Shown here: in pieces, positions 34,949 through 45,037 of the stretch
Numbering within the stretch: the first letter of the stretch is position 1
How the letters are laid out: every line of letters begins with the position of its first letter
Assembly (NCBI GenBank): GCA_965207995.1
Contig: OZ242299.1
Coordinates: forward strand, 1,674,001 to 1,738,000
From: DAOUKH01 sp965207995
GTDB lineage: Bacteria > Chloroflexota > Dehalococcoidia > SHYB01
Length of the DNA stretch: 64,000 nt
Direction: 5' to 3'
Translations under genes and position numbers: made by a program
The notes under the pieces: generated by a model
What the model saw: only the letters and a program-made list of their open reading frames with translations
What the model was told of the DNA's origin: nothing
Database searches by the model: none

Positions 34949-34978
34949 CGCCCTGGCTCCTCCTCCGCGCCCGCCGAT

Positions 34979-35956
34979 CTAGTCGGCGTGAATGTCACGG
35001 TATAGCTCGTCCAATTCCGGTTCAGGGCTCTCGTTGGCGAAGGCGACCGCCGCGTTGACTTCCTCCTCGACGTCGGCCTTGATCGCGTCGATCTCGCCCT
35101 GGGAGGCCATGCCGCTATCGAGCAGCTCGGCCCCGAACCGCGTGATGGGGTCCTTCCTCTTCCAGACCTCTTCCTCCTCCTTGTCGCGGTAGGCAACGGG
35201 GTCGGCCATGGAGTGGCCGCGGAAGCGGTAGGTGATGGCCTCGAGGAAGAAGGGGCCGCCGCCTCCCCGGGTGTGCTCGACGGCTCGCCCCATGGCTTCG
35301 TAGACGGCGAGCACGTCCATGCCGTCGACCTGCTCGCTGGGGATGGCGAAGGCGTCGGCGAGGCGGTGCATCGACCGGCCCGCGTGGGCGCGCTCGACGC
35401 GGGTGCCCATCCCGAAGCCGTTGTTTTCGAGGAGGAAGATGACGGGAAGGTCCCAGAGGGCGGCGAGGTTGAACGACTCGTGGAACTCACCCTCGTTGAC
35501 CGCGCCGTCGCCGAAGATGCAGAGGCAGAGGCGGTCTTCCCTCTTGCCGGCGAGCGCCAATCCCGTCGCGACCGGCATCATGCCGCCGACGATGGCGTAG
35601 CCGCCGAGGAACCCCTTCGAGGCGTCGAAGAGGTGCATTGAGCCGCCCTTGCCCTTGCTGGTTCCGGTGGCGCGTCCGAAGAGCTCGGCCATGAGCCGCT
35701 TGGTGTCGAGGCCGCGGGCGATGGCGTGGCCGTGCTCGCGGTAGTGGCTGACGATGTAGTCCTGGGGTGCGAGGCGTGCGAAGGCCCCGGCGGCGATGGC
35801 CTCCTCGCCGATGTAGAGGTGCAGGAAGCCGCCGATCTTGGCCCGTCCGTACCACTCGGCGCAGCGCTCCTCGAAGCGCCGGATGAGCGTCATGGTCCGG
35901 TAGAAGTCGAGGGCAAGCTCCTTGTTTACGGATTTCTCTTCTAGTGTTGTCACCAT
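34979..35956 (-). CDS. 2-oxoacid dehydrogenase E1 component, alpha subunit
   Basis: 325 residues, ThDP-dependent decarboxylase subunit. The ThDP/Mg motif runs from GDGAVNEGEFHES to NN (LLENN), and YREHGHAIARG and RFRGHSMADP carry the phosphorylation-loop-equivalent and active-site histidines. Together with E1beta it decarboxylates pyruvate or a related 2-oxoacid and reductively acylates lipoyl-E2. GGAGG lies 7 bases before the ATG. The length and RFRGHSMADP favour the pyruvate/acetoin type over the branched-chain type (moderate confidence). Confidence 0.92.
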   Translation of the reverse strand: MVTTLEEKSVNKELALDFYRTMTLIRRFEERCAEWYGRAKIGGFLHLYIGEEAIAAGAFARLAPQDYIVSHYREHGHAIARGLDTKRLMAELFGRATGTSKGKGGSMHLFDASKGFLGGYAIVGGMMPVATGLALAGKREDRLCLCIFGDGAVNEGEFHESFNLAALWDLPVIFLLENNGFGMGTRVERAHAGRSMHRLADAFAIPSEQVDGMDVLAVYEAMGRAVEHTRGGGGPFFLEAITYRFRGHSMADPVAYRDKEEEEVWKRKDPITRFGAELLDSGMASQGEIDAIKADVEEEVNAAVAFANESPEPELDELYRDIHAD

Positions 35957-36006
35957 GTCCCGGCCTCCGCGGGATGCCGGCCTCGGGGCCGGCGCGTCGT
36001 CGCTGG

Positions 36007-37375
<1,369 letters not shown>

Positions 37376-37392
<17 letters not shown>

Positions 37393-38263
37393 GTAGCTCC
37401 CTCCGCCGCTGTTCGGGGGCGGCCGTGTGCTCGTGGGCGTGGTACGAGCTTCGCACCAGGGGGCCGGACTCGACGTGGGCAAAGCCCATGGCGAGGCCGA
37501 CGGCCTTCAGCTCGTCGAATTCCTCCGGCCGGTAGAACCGGTCGATCTTGATGTGCTTGTCGGTTGGGCGCAGGTACTGGCCGATGGTGAGCACGTCGAC
37601 GTCGGCCTCGCGGAGATCGGCCATCGTCTGGATGATCTCGTCCATCGACTCGCCCATGCCGGCGATGACCCCAGACTTGGTGGTCATGCCGGGAGCCCAG
37701 TCCCGGACCTGGGCGAGCAGCTCGATGGAGCGCCGATAGTCTCCCTTGGGCCGGACCCGGGGGAAGAGGCGTTCGACGCTCTCGATGTTGTGGTTGAGGA
37801 TGTCGGGCTGCTCGTCGACGACGGCCCGGAGGGCGTCGCCCTGGTAGTCGGGGATGAGGACTTCGATGCGGCAGCCGGGGGCGCGCTCGCGGATGCGGCG
37901 GATGGTCTCGACGTAGACGGAGGCGCCGCCGTCGTCGAGGTCGTCGCGGTTGACGGAGGTGATCACGGCGTGGCGCAGGCCCATCGCCTCGACGGCGGAG
38001 GCGACGCGGAGCGGCTCCATGGGGTCGAGGGCGAGCGGCTTGCCGCTGGTGACGGCGCAGTAGGCGCAGGCGCGGGTGCAGATGTCGCCGAGGATCAGGA
38101 AGGTGGCGGCGCCGTTCTCCCAGCACTCACCGATGTTGGGGCACCGGGCCTCCTCGCAGATGGTGTGGAGTTGGCGCTCCCGCATGACGCCCACAATCCG
38201 CCGGTAGTTTTCGCCTCCGGGGAAGCGGACTTTGAACCAAGGCGGGAGCCTCCGCTCGGTCAC
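37376..38263 (-). CDS. lipA: lipoyl synthase
   Basis: 295 residues, radical-SAM enzyme that inserts two sulfurs into octanoyl groups on E2. Auxiliary-cluster cysteines C36, C41 and C47 (TICEEARCPNIGECW) and the radical-SAM set C62-x3-C66-x2-C69 (CTRACAYC) are all present, as is the C-terminal YHAHEH region. I choose the GTG at 38263 since family members begin close to RRLPPWFKVRFPGG; GGAGG is 10 bases upstream. Being first in the dehydrogenase operon, it supplies the cofactor for the E2 made downstream. No lipB or lplA is in the window. Confidence 0.94.
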
Positions 38264-38319
38264 GTGCTTGGCGCCTCCAAACGCGACAGGGCTCGGCTGC
38301 GTGTAAAGCCGTTGGGCCG

Positions 38320-38325
38320 AGTATA
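38320..38325 (-). promoter_or_regulatory. -10 element upstream of lipA
   Basis: TATACT on the minus strand, about 57 bases upstream of the lipA GTG, with no convincing -35. It is the best promoter candidate for the lipA-lpd-E1-E2 unit. Confidence 0.4.
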
Positions 38326-38365
38326 GCACGGCGGCCCGTTCCGACCGGTTTGAGGCGCGGCGCGG

Positions 38366-39742
38366 TCAGCCTTCGCGGAGCCGAATGTAGCCGATCAGCT
38401 CGGGGTGGACGCGCTCGATCTCGGCGAGCATGCCCTTGGCGATGTCCTGGATCGTGAAGTGCGCTTCCTTCGCGCTGCGCAGCTTCAGCAGGTGGAAGCA
38501 CTCCCGGAGGTTGATCTTCACCAGCAGCCGCCGGTTGTGGGCGTGGGTGACGACGTACTGCGCGGCGTGCGGGTCCAAGTCGGCTACGGCGCGATAGGCC
38601 TCGGCCGAAGCCGCCATCGCCGCCTCGAACTCGTCGACGGCCCCGGCGTCGGAGACGACGAAGGGGACGACGTAGCCGAGGTCGGGGGTGAGCGGCTGCG
38701 GCAGATAGGTCTGCATTCGGTGGCGCTTGTACTCCCGGTAGGCCCCGTAGTCCATGGTGAGCTCGAAGAGGTATTCGATCATCTCCAGGTCGCGGAGGGG
38801 CGCGTCGAACGGCCCCAGGCCGTCGAGGGCGTCGTTGAAGAGCGCCCTCCGCTCCTCAGACCCAAGGAGCGCGCCGCGCCTCCGTGCCTCGACGTAGGAG
38901 AGGCCAGAGTTGGAGAAGAGGAGGGAGGTGACGAGCTTGTCTTGGGCGTCCGGGGTGTACTCGACCAGCTTCGCCTCGACGGGACGGTCCTGGAGCAGGG
39001 GTCCGTGCTCGTCGCTGGCCGACCGGGCGGCGAGCGCCCGGCGGGCTCCGGTGAGGTAGTCGCTGGCGTCGGCGTACTTGATGAGGGTCGGCGCGATGGC
39101 GCGGCCCTGGTCCTTGAGCACGGCGCCGAGGTCGCGGGCCTCAGCCAACTCCGAGGAGAGGAGCTTGCTGATGGCGTGCTCCATAGAGCGGGCGTTGAGG
39201 GTGACACCGACGTTGGTCAGGGTCGCGGCGGGCAGGGTGAAGCGGCAGTGGTCGGTGGCGATGCGGCGCAGGCGGAGCCGGTAGGCGCCGTCGCGCTCGT
39301 TCTCGCGTTGGGGATGCTCTGTCCGCAGCCACTCCAGGGTGCGCTCGATGAGTGCGTGGTAGGCATCGAAGAGCCGGTCGCAGGCCGCGATGTAGACGCG
39401 CTCGACGGCGTGGCCCCGGACCTCGGCGGGGACGAAATAGCTGCCGCGGTCGAGGACCTGGTAACGGGACGACTTTTCGGTGTAGGAGGCGAGGCGGTTG
39501 TCTTCGAGATCGTCGCAAACGAGCCGCGACAGGTCCTCGACGGCCATGTGGATGACGGCGTGCTCGGCGACGGAGGCGTGGCCGTAGCCGACGACCCACT
39601 TTTCGTTGAAGTCGGCGGCCTTCGTCTCGGAGACGACGCGGCTGATCTCGTCGAACGGCTGGGGGCTCCGCGAGGTCATCGCGAAGGTGACCGCGATCTG
39701 CTCCTGGCTGAGGTCTCGCGGGTCCAGGGGATAGACGCGCAT
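38366..39742 (-). CDS. tandem ThyX-like protein (putative flavin-dependent thymidylate synthase homologue)
   Basis: 458 residues made of two ThyX-like halves. The N-half has YGHASVAEHAVIHMAVEDLSRL and the ExSxRY motif as E89-KSS-R93-Y94, but D81-N82-R83 stands where ThyX has RHR; it ends with the NARSMEHAISKLLSSEL helix. The C-half keeps R340-H341-R342 followed by QTYLPQ but has no ExSxRY, and ends HNRRLLVKINLRECFHLLKLR, the usual ThyX C-terminal helix. Canonical ThyX (about 220-260 residues) converts dUMP to dTMP with FAD and methylene-tetrahydrofolate at sites shared between subunits. Either a fused pseudo-dimer with composite sites or a repurposed enzyme. The start at 39742 fits the family N-terminus; an ATG at 39781 overlaps the likely -10. 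Confidence 0.85.
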   Translation of the reverse strand: MRVYPLDPRDLSQEQIAVTFAMTSRSPQPFDEISRVVSETKAADFNEKWVVGYGHASVAEHAVIHMAVEDLSRLVCDDLEDNRLASYTEKSSRYQVLDRGSYFVPAEVRGHAVERVYIAACDRLFDAYHALIERTLEWLRTEHPQRENERDGAYRLRLRRIATDHCRFTLPAATLTNVGVTLNARSMEHAISKLLSSELAEARDLGAVLKDQGRAIAPTLIKYADASDYLTGARRALAARSASDEHGPLLQDRPVEAKLVEYTPDAQDKLVTSLLFSNSGLSYVEARRRGALLGSEERRALFNDALDGLGPFDAPLRDLEMIEYLFELTMDYGAYREYKRHRMQTYLPQPLTPDLGYVVPFVVSDAGAVDEFEAAMAASAEAYRAVADLDPHAAQYVVTHAHNRRLLVKINLRECFHLLKLRSAKEAHFTIQDIAKGMLAEIERVHPELIGYIRLREG

Positions 39743-39779
39743 AGGCCGTGTGGTGTGGGAGGTGGTGGTCACGTCAGGC

Positions 39780-39785
39780 ATTGTA
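39780..39785 (-). promoter_or_regulatory. -10 element of the ThyX-like gene
   Basis: TACAAT on the minus strand, 37 bases before the ATG at 39742. It overlaps the alternative ATG at 39781, which argues for the downstream start. The -35 region is poor. Confidence 0.4.
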
Positions 39786-39872
39786 GCGCCCGCGCCCGCG
39801 GCGGGGGAAGGTGCCGACGGCACGCGTGCTACCATCGCGCCGCAGGCGACGAGACCGTGGACGTGAGCACCA

Positions 39873-41462
39873 GTGATCTACGGGAATGGACTCCGCTTCG
39901 CTAAGCGACTCCGTCTGGCGGCGCTGTGCTGTGTCGTGGCTGCGCTCTTGGCGGCGTGCGACCAACCAGCGCCGCCGACCGCTTCCGACCCCCCCGCGAG
40001 CCCGACGCAATCGCTGGCGACCATAGCGAGTCCCACGGCGACGCCGGATCTGACCAAGGCGCCTTTCCCGGCTCCCACGGCGACACCGGAGCCGACCGCG
40101 ACGTCTACCCCGGCTCCCACGGCGACACCGGAGCCGACCAAGACGCCTACCCCGACTCCCACGGCGACACCGGAGCCGACCGCGACGCCTACCCCGACTC
40201 CCACGGCGACACCGAAGCCGACCGCGACGTCTACCCCGACTCCCACGGCGACACCGGAGCCGACCGCGACGCCTACCCCGGCTCCCACGGCGACACCGGA
40301 GCCGACCGCGACGCCTACCCCGGCTCCCACGGCGACACCGAAGCCGACCGCGACGTCTACCCCGGCTCCCACGGCGACACCGGAGCCGACCGCGACGCCT
40401 ACCCCGACTCCCACGGCGACACCGGAGCCGACACCCGGTCTGGATCCGTTCTATGAGAAACATCTGGACGCTGATGGGCTTCCTATCGTTGCTTCCTCGG
40501 ACGTGCCTGACGCGGCGTTGGCCCGCGCTCGGGACATCGTGAACGAGATGCTGGCGTCGCGGCCCGACCTCCGCGCAACGCTGGTAGGGCTGCGCGTCCG
40601 TGTTGCCGTCATGGCCGAAGGCTCGGTCATCACGGACCTTCCAGAGTTCAGCGACTTGAACGAAGCCTACCCAGGCGTCGACTGGGATGAGAGGACAAGG
40701 GGCGGTGGTCTGGGAGCGACGCTCGCACGTCCGTTAACCGCCATAGCGGAGGAGAATCTCCTCTGCTATGAGAGCGACCCTTATCCGGACCAAGACATTC
40801 TCGTCCACGAGTTTGCCCATAGTCTGCTGCTGGTGGGGATTGAGCAGCAAGCAGGAGGCGCCGAATTCCGTGCGCGCCTTGAATCCGCCTATGGAGATGC
40901 AATGGACGCCGGTCTTTGGCAGAACACCTACGCAGCGCAGAACCCCGACGAGTACTGGGCGGAGGGGGTCCAATCGTGGTTCGGGCTCAACGACCCCCCT
41001 GCCTGGATTGACGTATTCACCCGCGTCGAGCTGGAGACCTATGATCCGGCGTTGGCGATTCTCATGGGGGAAGTCTTTGGCAACGCAACGGTCTCGGCGT
41101 CTTGCCACGGCGGCCCATGGCACAGAACAAGGGTCCGGGGCGTGGCGATCGGGCCGGATGGCGAACCATTGGAGGGTATTGGAGTGCGGGCATGGCAATG
41201 GGAGGGGAGTAACAGTAAGATCGGCCGGACCGGCCCGGACGGGACATTTGACATTAGAGTGCCCGACGGCGCCTTTGTGCTGGCCGTCTATGCCGACCCA
41301 GGGTGCAGTTTCATCGGCTGGTACGACGGGAGCGGCATCACCACCAGCCACGACCAAGCTGCCTCGATTACGGTCCAGGGCGCAAGCGTCGAAGGCGTAG
41401 AGATCCAACTGCCGACGCACTCTGAGGCGTCGTGCTCGCTGGGGACAATCTATCGCAACTAG
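39873..41462 (+). CDS. lipoprotein with Pro/Thr repeat stalk and zinc-protease motif
   Basis: 529 residues. A signal peptide with positive n-region ends LLAAC (C29, lipidation). A stalk of about nine 14-residue units, P-x-PTATP-x-PTAT-x-T, spans 66-188. The globular domain has H312-EFA-H316 in DILVHEFAHSLLLVG and, 48 residues later, E364 in NPDEYWAEGVQSWF, the HExxH plus downstream glutamate arrangement of gluzincin-type metallopeptidases. A C-terminal beta-sandwich-like carboxypeptidase-regulatory repeat (GVAIGPDGEPLEGIGVRAW, DGTFDIRVPDG) follows. Probably a surface-anchored protease; substrate unknown. GTG start, no clear Shine-Dalgarno. Confidence 0.8.
   Translation: MIYGNGLRFAKRLRLAALCCVVAALLAACDQPAPPTASDPPASPTQSLATIASPTATPDLTKAPFPAPTATPEPTATSTPAPTATPEPTKTPTPTPTATPEPTATPTPTPTATPKPTATSTPTPTATPEPTATPTPAPTATPEPTATPTPAPTATPKPTATSTPAPTATPEPTATPTPTPTATPEPTPGLDPFYEKHLDADGLPIVASSDVPDAALARARDIVNEMLASRPDLRATLVGLRVRVAVMAEGSVITDLPEFSDLNEAYPGVDWDERTRGGGLGATLARPLTAIAEENLLCYESDPYPDQDILVHEFAHSLLLVGIEQQAGGAEFRARLESAYGDAMDAGLWQNTYAAQNPDEYWAEGVQSWFGLNDPPAWIDVFTRVELETYDPALAILMGEVFGNATVSASCHGGPWHRTRVRGVAIGPDGEPLEGIGVRAWQWEGSNSKIGRTGPDGTFDIRVPDGAFVLAVYADPGCSFIGWYDGSGITTSHDQAASITVQGASVEGVEIQLPTHSEASCSLGTIYRN
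40068..40436. repeat. 42-bp tandem repeat inside the lipoprotein gene
   Basis: About 8.8 units of 42 bp encoding P-A/T-PTATP-E/K-PTAT-S/P-T. Units differ by a few codons in an alternating pattern (AP/TP, EP/KP, TS/TP), which suggests duplication of two- or three-unit blocks. In frame, so copy number can change without breaking the gene. Confidence 0.9.
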
Positions 41463-41617
41463 AGCTCCGCGGCTGTGACCAAGTCCGTTCTGGTCTACAT
41501 CCGGGGCGCCACACTTCAGATCTGAGGCCGAGTGCGCTTGCGAGACGCCGTATACTTGGCCCACTTTCGTCCGCCGCGCGGCCTATCTGAAGCGGGCGCG
41601 GCAAGCCAAGGCTGCCG

Positions 41618-42841
41618 ATGCTCGACTCGCCGACCGCCGAGACGCCCCTTTCCGGGGTCACCGTCCTCGACCTCAGCCAGGGGATCGCGGGCGCCTACTG
41701 CACCAAGCTGCTCGCCGACCACGGGGCCGACGTGGTCAAGATCGAGCCGCCGGGCGGCGACGTGCAGCGCGCCGCGCCGCCCTTTCATCGCGACGACGCC
41801 CACCCCGAGAAGAGCGGCTCGTTCCTGCATCTCAACACGAACAAACGCAGCGTGACGCTGGACGTGGCGTCGCGGGCGGGGCGCAAGATCGTGCTCGCGC
41901 TCGTCGAGCAGGCTTCGGTGGTGGTCGAGAGCTTCGCGCCATCAGAGAGCGAGGCGCTGGGGCTGGGCTATGCGCGTCTGTCTGAACGCCGCCCCGACCT
42001 GGTCGCCGTCTCGATCACCGCCTTCGGACGGAGCGGACCGTACCACGACTTGAAGACGTCGGAGATCGTCACCTACGCCATGGGCGGGCCGATGCACGCG
42101 ACGGGGCTCCCCGACCGCGAGCCGCTGAAGCTTGGAGAGAGCATCCTGCAATACCACGCGGGGGCCTGCTCGGCGAGCGCGGCGATGATCGCACTGTGGA
42201 AGGCGGAGATGACGGGCGAGGGCGACCACATCGAGCTCTCCCAGTTCCGCGCGCAGGCCGCCAACCAGGACCGCCGCACGACGATGCTCGTGGGCTATCA
42301 GTACACGGGAGAGAACAACCTGCGCAAGGTCGGGAGCTCCATACCGGGAACGGGGGTGCGCATCTGCGGCGACGGCTATGTGCACTTCATGGCGGGCGAA
42401 GGGAAGATCGCCGACGTGGCGCGCATGATGGGGCAGCCCGAGCTTCTGGACGACCCGCGCTTCGCCACGGCGACGGCGCGGGCAAGGCCGACCGCTTCGG
42501 ACGAGTTCGACGAGCACCTGCTGCCGTTCACGCTCCAGTACTCGAAACGCGAGCTCTTCCAGTTGGCGCAGGCGAACCAGATTCCGTCGGGGCCGTTGTA
42601 CGACTCGTCGGACCTGGTTGGCGATCCCGTCTTCCGGCAGCGGGGGATGTGGGAACGGGTGACGCACCCGGACGCCGGCGTCCTGACCCAGGTTGGGCGG
42701 CCTTTCACCATGCACGGCAGCCCGCGCCGGCCCATGCGCCCGGCGCCGCTTCTGGGCGAGCACACGGCCGAGGTGCTGTGCGGCCGGCTCGGGCTCGCCT
42801 CCGAGGAGCTGGCGGCGCTGCGCCGCGAGGGGGTGGTGTAG
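41618..42841 (+). CDS. CaiB/BaiF-type (family III) CoA transferase, subunit 1
   Basis: 407 residues. The N-terminal Rossmann segment LSGVTVLDLSQGIAGAYCTKLLADHGADVVKIE is cut here into its clear parts LDLSQ and ADHGADVVKIE, and NTNKRSVTLD, SITAFGRSGPY and GMWERVTHP follow. Family III enzymes transfer CoA between carboxylates through an Asp-bound thioester; here the position normally Asp-Tyr reads Q178-Y179 (ESILQYHAG), so the nucleophile seems lost. The next gene is a second member that keeps an Asp at that place, so a heterodimer like BbsEF is plausible. The end abuts the second gene with no gap. Confidence 0.88.
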   Translation: MLDSPTAETPLSGVTVLDLSQGIAGAYCTKLLADHGADVVKIEPPGGDVQRAAPPFHRDDAHPEKSGSFLHLNTNKRSVTLDVASRAGRKIVLALVEQASVVVESFAPSESEALGLGYARLSERRPDLVAVSITAFGRSGPYHDLKTSEIVTYAMGGPMHATGLPDREPLKLGESILQYHAGACSASAAMIALWKAEMTGEGDHIELSQFRAQAANQDRRTTMLVGYQYTGENNLRKVGSSIPGTGVRICGDGYVHFMAGEGKIADVARMMGQPELLDDPRFATATARARPTASDEFDEHLLPFTLQYSKRELFQLAQANQIPSGPLYDSSDLVGDPVFRQRGMWERVTHPDAGVLTQVGRPFTMHGSPRRPMRPAPLLGEHTAEVLCGRLGLASEELAALRREGVV

Positions 42842-44140
42842 GTGGCGCTCCCCCTCGAAGGAATCCGCGTGCTCGACCTCACCATCGTATGGGCGGGGCC
42901 GCACGCCACGATGCTGCTCGCCGACTGGGGCGCCGAGGTCATCCGCATCGAGTCCACGCAGTTGATGCAGCCGAATACGCGGGGTCGCCTGGCCCATCCG
43001 CCGCCCGACCTGCCCCGTCTGCGAAAGGACTGGGGCTTCGCCTATCCCGATTGGGATCCGGGGGAGAACTCGTGGAACCGGTACCCGATCTTCCAGAGTC
43101 ATGCCCGGAACAAGAAGAGCATGACGGTGGACATGCTCCGGCCGGAGGGGCGCGAGGTCGCCTACGACCTCTTCCGCACCGCCGACATCTTCATCGAGAA
43201 CAATGTGCCGAGCACCATCGAGAAGCTGGGGCTCACCTACGAGGAGCTTCGGAAGGTCCGCCCCGACCTGATCGCGGTGCGCATGCCCGCCTACGGCCTC
43301 GACGGCCCCTACAAGCACTACCGCTCGTTCGGGGTCCAGGTGGAGTCCACCGCGGGGCACACGCTGGTGCGCGGCTACCCGGACGAGGACTACTCGACCA
43401 TCGACCAGACGTACCTGGGCGACGGCGCGGCGGGAGCGTCGGGGGCCTTCGCGGCGGTCATGGCCCTGCGCCACCGCATGCGGACGGGCAAGGGCCAGAT
43501 GGTGGAGTGCTCCTTGGGCGAGAACTTCGTCCCGTACCTCGGCGAGTCGATCATGGACTGGACGATGAACGGCCGCGTCCACTCCACGCTGGGGAACCGG
43601 CGCCCCGACGGCGCGCCGCAGGGCGCCTACCCCTGCGCGGGCGACGACAACTGGGTCGCGCTCTCCGTGACGTCCGATTGGGAGTGGGCGGGTCTGTGCA
43701 AGGCGATGGGGGCGCCGGAGCTGCGCCGCGACCCGCGATTCTCCAGCGTCCTCGCCCGCTTCAAGCACCACGACGCGCTCGACGAGCGGATCGCGGAGTG
43801 GTCGTCGGGGCTGAGCGCATCGGAGGCGGCGGCGGCCTTGCAGGACCACGGCGTGCCGGCGGGGCCGGTGCTGCGCGACTCGGAACTGTACGCCGACCCG
43901 CAGCTCGCCCACGACGACTTCTTCAAGCGATTCGAGCACGCCGACGCCGGAACGCACGACTATCCGGGCCTGATGTGGACGATGGACCGGACGCCCAACG
44001 ATCTCCGGACGCCGCCGGTGCGGCTGGGTGAACATAACGACTACGTCTATGGCGAGCTGCTAGCCTATCCGGCGGAGCGCCGCGCCGCCCTCGAACGGGA
44101 CGGCCACATCGGGACGGGATACGCCTCCCACATCCCTTGA
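42842..44140 (+). CDS. CaiB/BaiF-type (family III) CoA transferase, subunit 2
   Basis: 432 residues. Family landmarks: LDLTIVWAGP, ADWGAEVIRIE, RNKKSMTVDM, YGLDGPYKHYRSFG and the candidate catalytic D194 in YLGDGAAGASGAF. GTG start immediately after the stop of subunit 1, so translation is coupled. Likely substrate is a carboxylic acid activated for degradation; the substrate is not predictable. It shares no strong local similarity with subunit 1 beyond the family, so the pair is an old divergence rather than a recent duplication. Confidence 0.9.
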   Translation: MALPLEGIRVLDLTIVWAGPHATMLLADWGAEVIRIESTQLMQPNTRGRLAHPPPDLPRLRKDWGFAYPDWDPGENSWNRYPIFQSHARNKKSMTVDMLRPEGREVAYDLFRTADIFIENNVPSTIEKLGLTYEELRKVRPDLIAVRMPAYGLDGPYKHYRSFGVQVESTAGHTLVRGYPDEDYSTIDQTYLGDGAAGASGAFAAVMALRHRMRTGKGQMVECSLGENFVPYLGESIMDWTMNGRVHSTLGNRRPDGAPQGAYPCAGDDNWVALSVTSDWEWAGLCKAMGAPELRRDPRFSSVLARFKHHDALDERIAEWSSGLSASEAAAALQDHGVPAGPVLRDSELYADPQLAHDDFFKRFEHADAGTHDYPGLMWTMDRTPNDLRTPPVRLGEHNDYVYGELLAYPAERRAALERDGHIGTGYASHIP

Positions 44141-44231
44141 CGGGCGCGACAAGGCCGCCAGGAAATCCTATAATCTCATTGCCCCGCTCGATGGTGAGCT
44201 TGGAAGCCGGGCGGGCCTAACTGGAGACGTG

Positions 44232-44639
44232 ATGTCCGAGCGATACGAACGCGAAATCGAAGAAATCATGGGGGAGGCGGGCGACCTCCGCCCCCGCCGT
44301 CCCCTGCGCGACCATTTCAAGGACGCGCAGGCGCGGGTTGGCCAGTCGTTGCGCCTGGAAGCTGGGAACTGGCTCCGCTGGCTCACCCCGAAGAGGGTGG
44401 GCGGCCTTGGCGCCATTCTGCTGATCGCTTCGCTGTTCGCGCGGAGCCCGGCGGTGATCGGCGCGGCGATCGGGTTGCTGCTCTTCGCCTACCTGATCCA
44501 CATCGCGAGAGGCAGTACGTCGTTCGAGGAGCAGACCGGCTACCAGAAGAGCTGGCGCGGCGAGCCGGTCCAGTACTCGGACGACAACGCCGCCGACTGG
44601 CGCGGGCGCTTCCGCCGGCTGTTCGGCAGGAAGAAGTAG
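44232..44639 (+). CDS. small membrane protein of unknown function
   Basis: 135 residues. A charged N-terminus (MSERYEREIEEIMGEAGDLR) with a possible short coiled segment, two adjacent transmembrane helices (about 59-96), and a charged C-terminal tail. The FEEQTGYQKSWRGEPVQY segment is reminiscent of small unknown proteins found beside cell-envelope genes, but no family was recognised. ATG 5 bases after GGAG. A TATAAT at 44169-44174 may be its -10, though no -35 is at the right distance. Confidence 0.75.
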   Translation: MSERYEREIEEIMGEAGDLRPRRPLRDHFKDAQARVGQSLRLEAGNWLRWLTPKRVGGLGAILLIASLFARSPAVIGAAIGLLLFAYLIHIARGSTSFEEQTGYQKSWRGEPVQYSDDNAADWRGRFRRLFGRKK

Positions 44640-44664
44640 GGCCAAGGGCCGAACGGCCCGAACG

Positions 44665-44961
44665 CTACTCCGCCATCTGCTCCAAGCGGTCGATCGTGGC
44701 GTCGAGCATCGCCTGACCTTCGGCCGCGGTCACCTTGCCCCGTGCGGCCTTAAGCTGGCCGGCGATGTTTAGGCAGAAGCCGCGCCATTCCTCGAAGGTC
44801 CCGCCGACGGGGGCCGCGACGCCGGCTTCGAGCACCTTCGCCTGACTCTCCAGCGCCTCGGCGCGGCGCGGGTCGCTCAGCTCGAGCATGTCAACGAGGT
44901 GAAGCAGCCCTTCCTCGAAGTGCTCGGGGTCCTCGAAGACGAAGTCGGTCTCGTTCGGCAT
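44665..44961 (-). CDS. hypothetical helical protein
   Basis: 98 residues, acidic, entirely helical by composition (EDPEHFEEGLLHLVDMLELS, SQAKVLEAGVAAPVGGTFEE). No membrane segment, no cysteine pair, no recognised family. Convergent with the small membrane protein, 25 bases apart. Its reading frame has normal third-position GC bias, which is the main reason to keep it. Confidence 0.6.
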   Translation of the reverse strand: MPNETDFVFEDPEHFEEGLLHLVDMLELSDPRRAEALESQAKVLEAGVAAPVGGTFEEWRGFCLNIAGQLKAARGKVTAAEGQAMLDATIDRLEQMAE

Positions 44962-45037
44962 GGCGTCACCCGCCGCTCAGGGGTGGGAGAACTGGCGGCG
45001 CGCCAAGTCTAGCACGCCTCCCGGTGGCGCGTAGGGG

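Noticed and set aside
40068..40436. Looks at first like a CRISPR or minisatellite array
   Set aside because: The 42-bp units are contiguous with no spacers and are in frame inside a lipoprotein gene, encoding a Pro/Thr stalk.
41463..41617. Possible promoter or small RNA upstream of the CoA-transferase pair
   Set aside because: No consensus hexamers at usable spacing and no stable hairpin; nothing I can support.
44137..44174. TTGACG followed by TATAAT upstream of the small membrane protein
   Set aside because: The spacer is 26 bases, too long for a sigma-70-type promoter. Only the -10 remains plausible.
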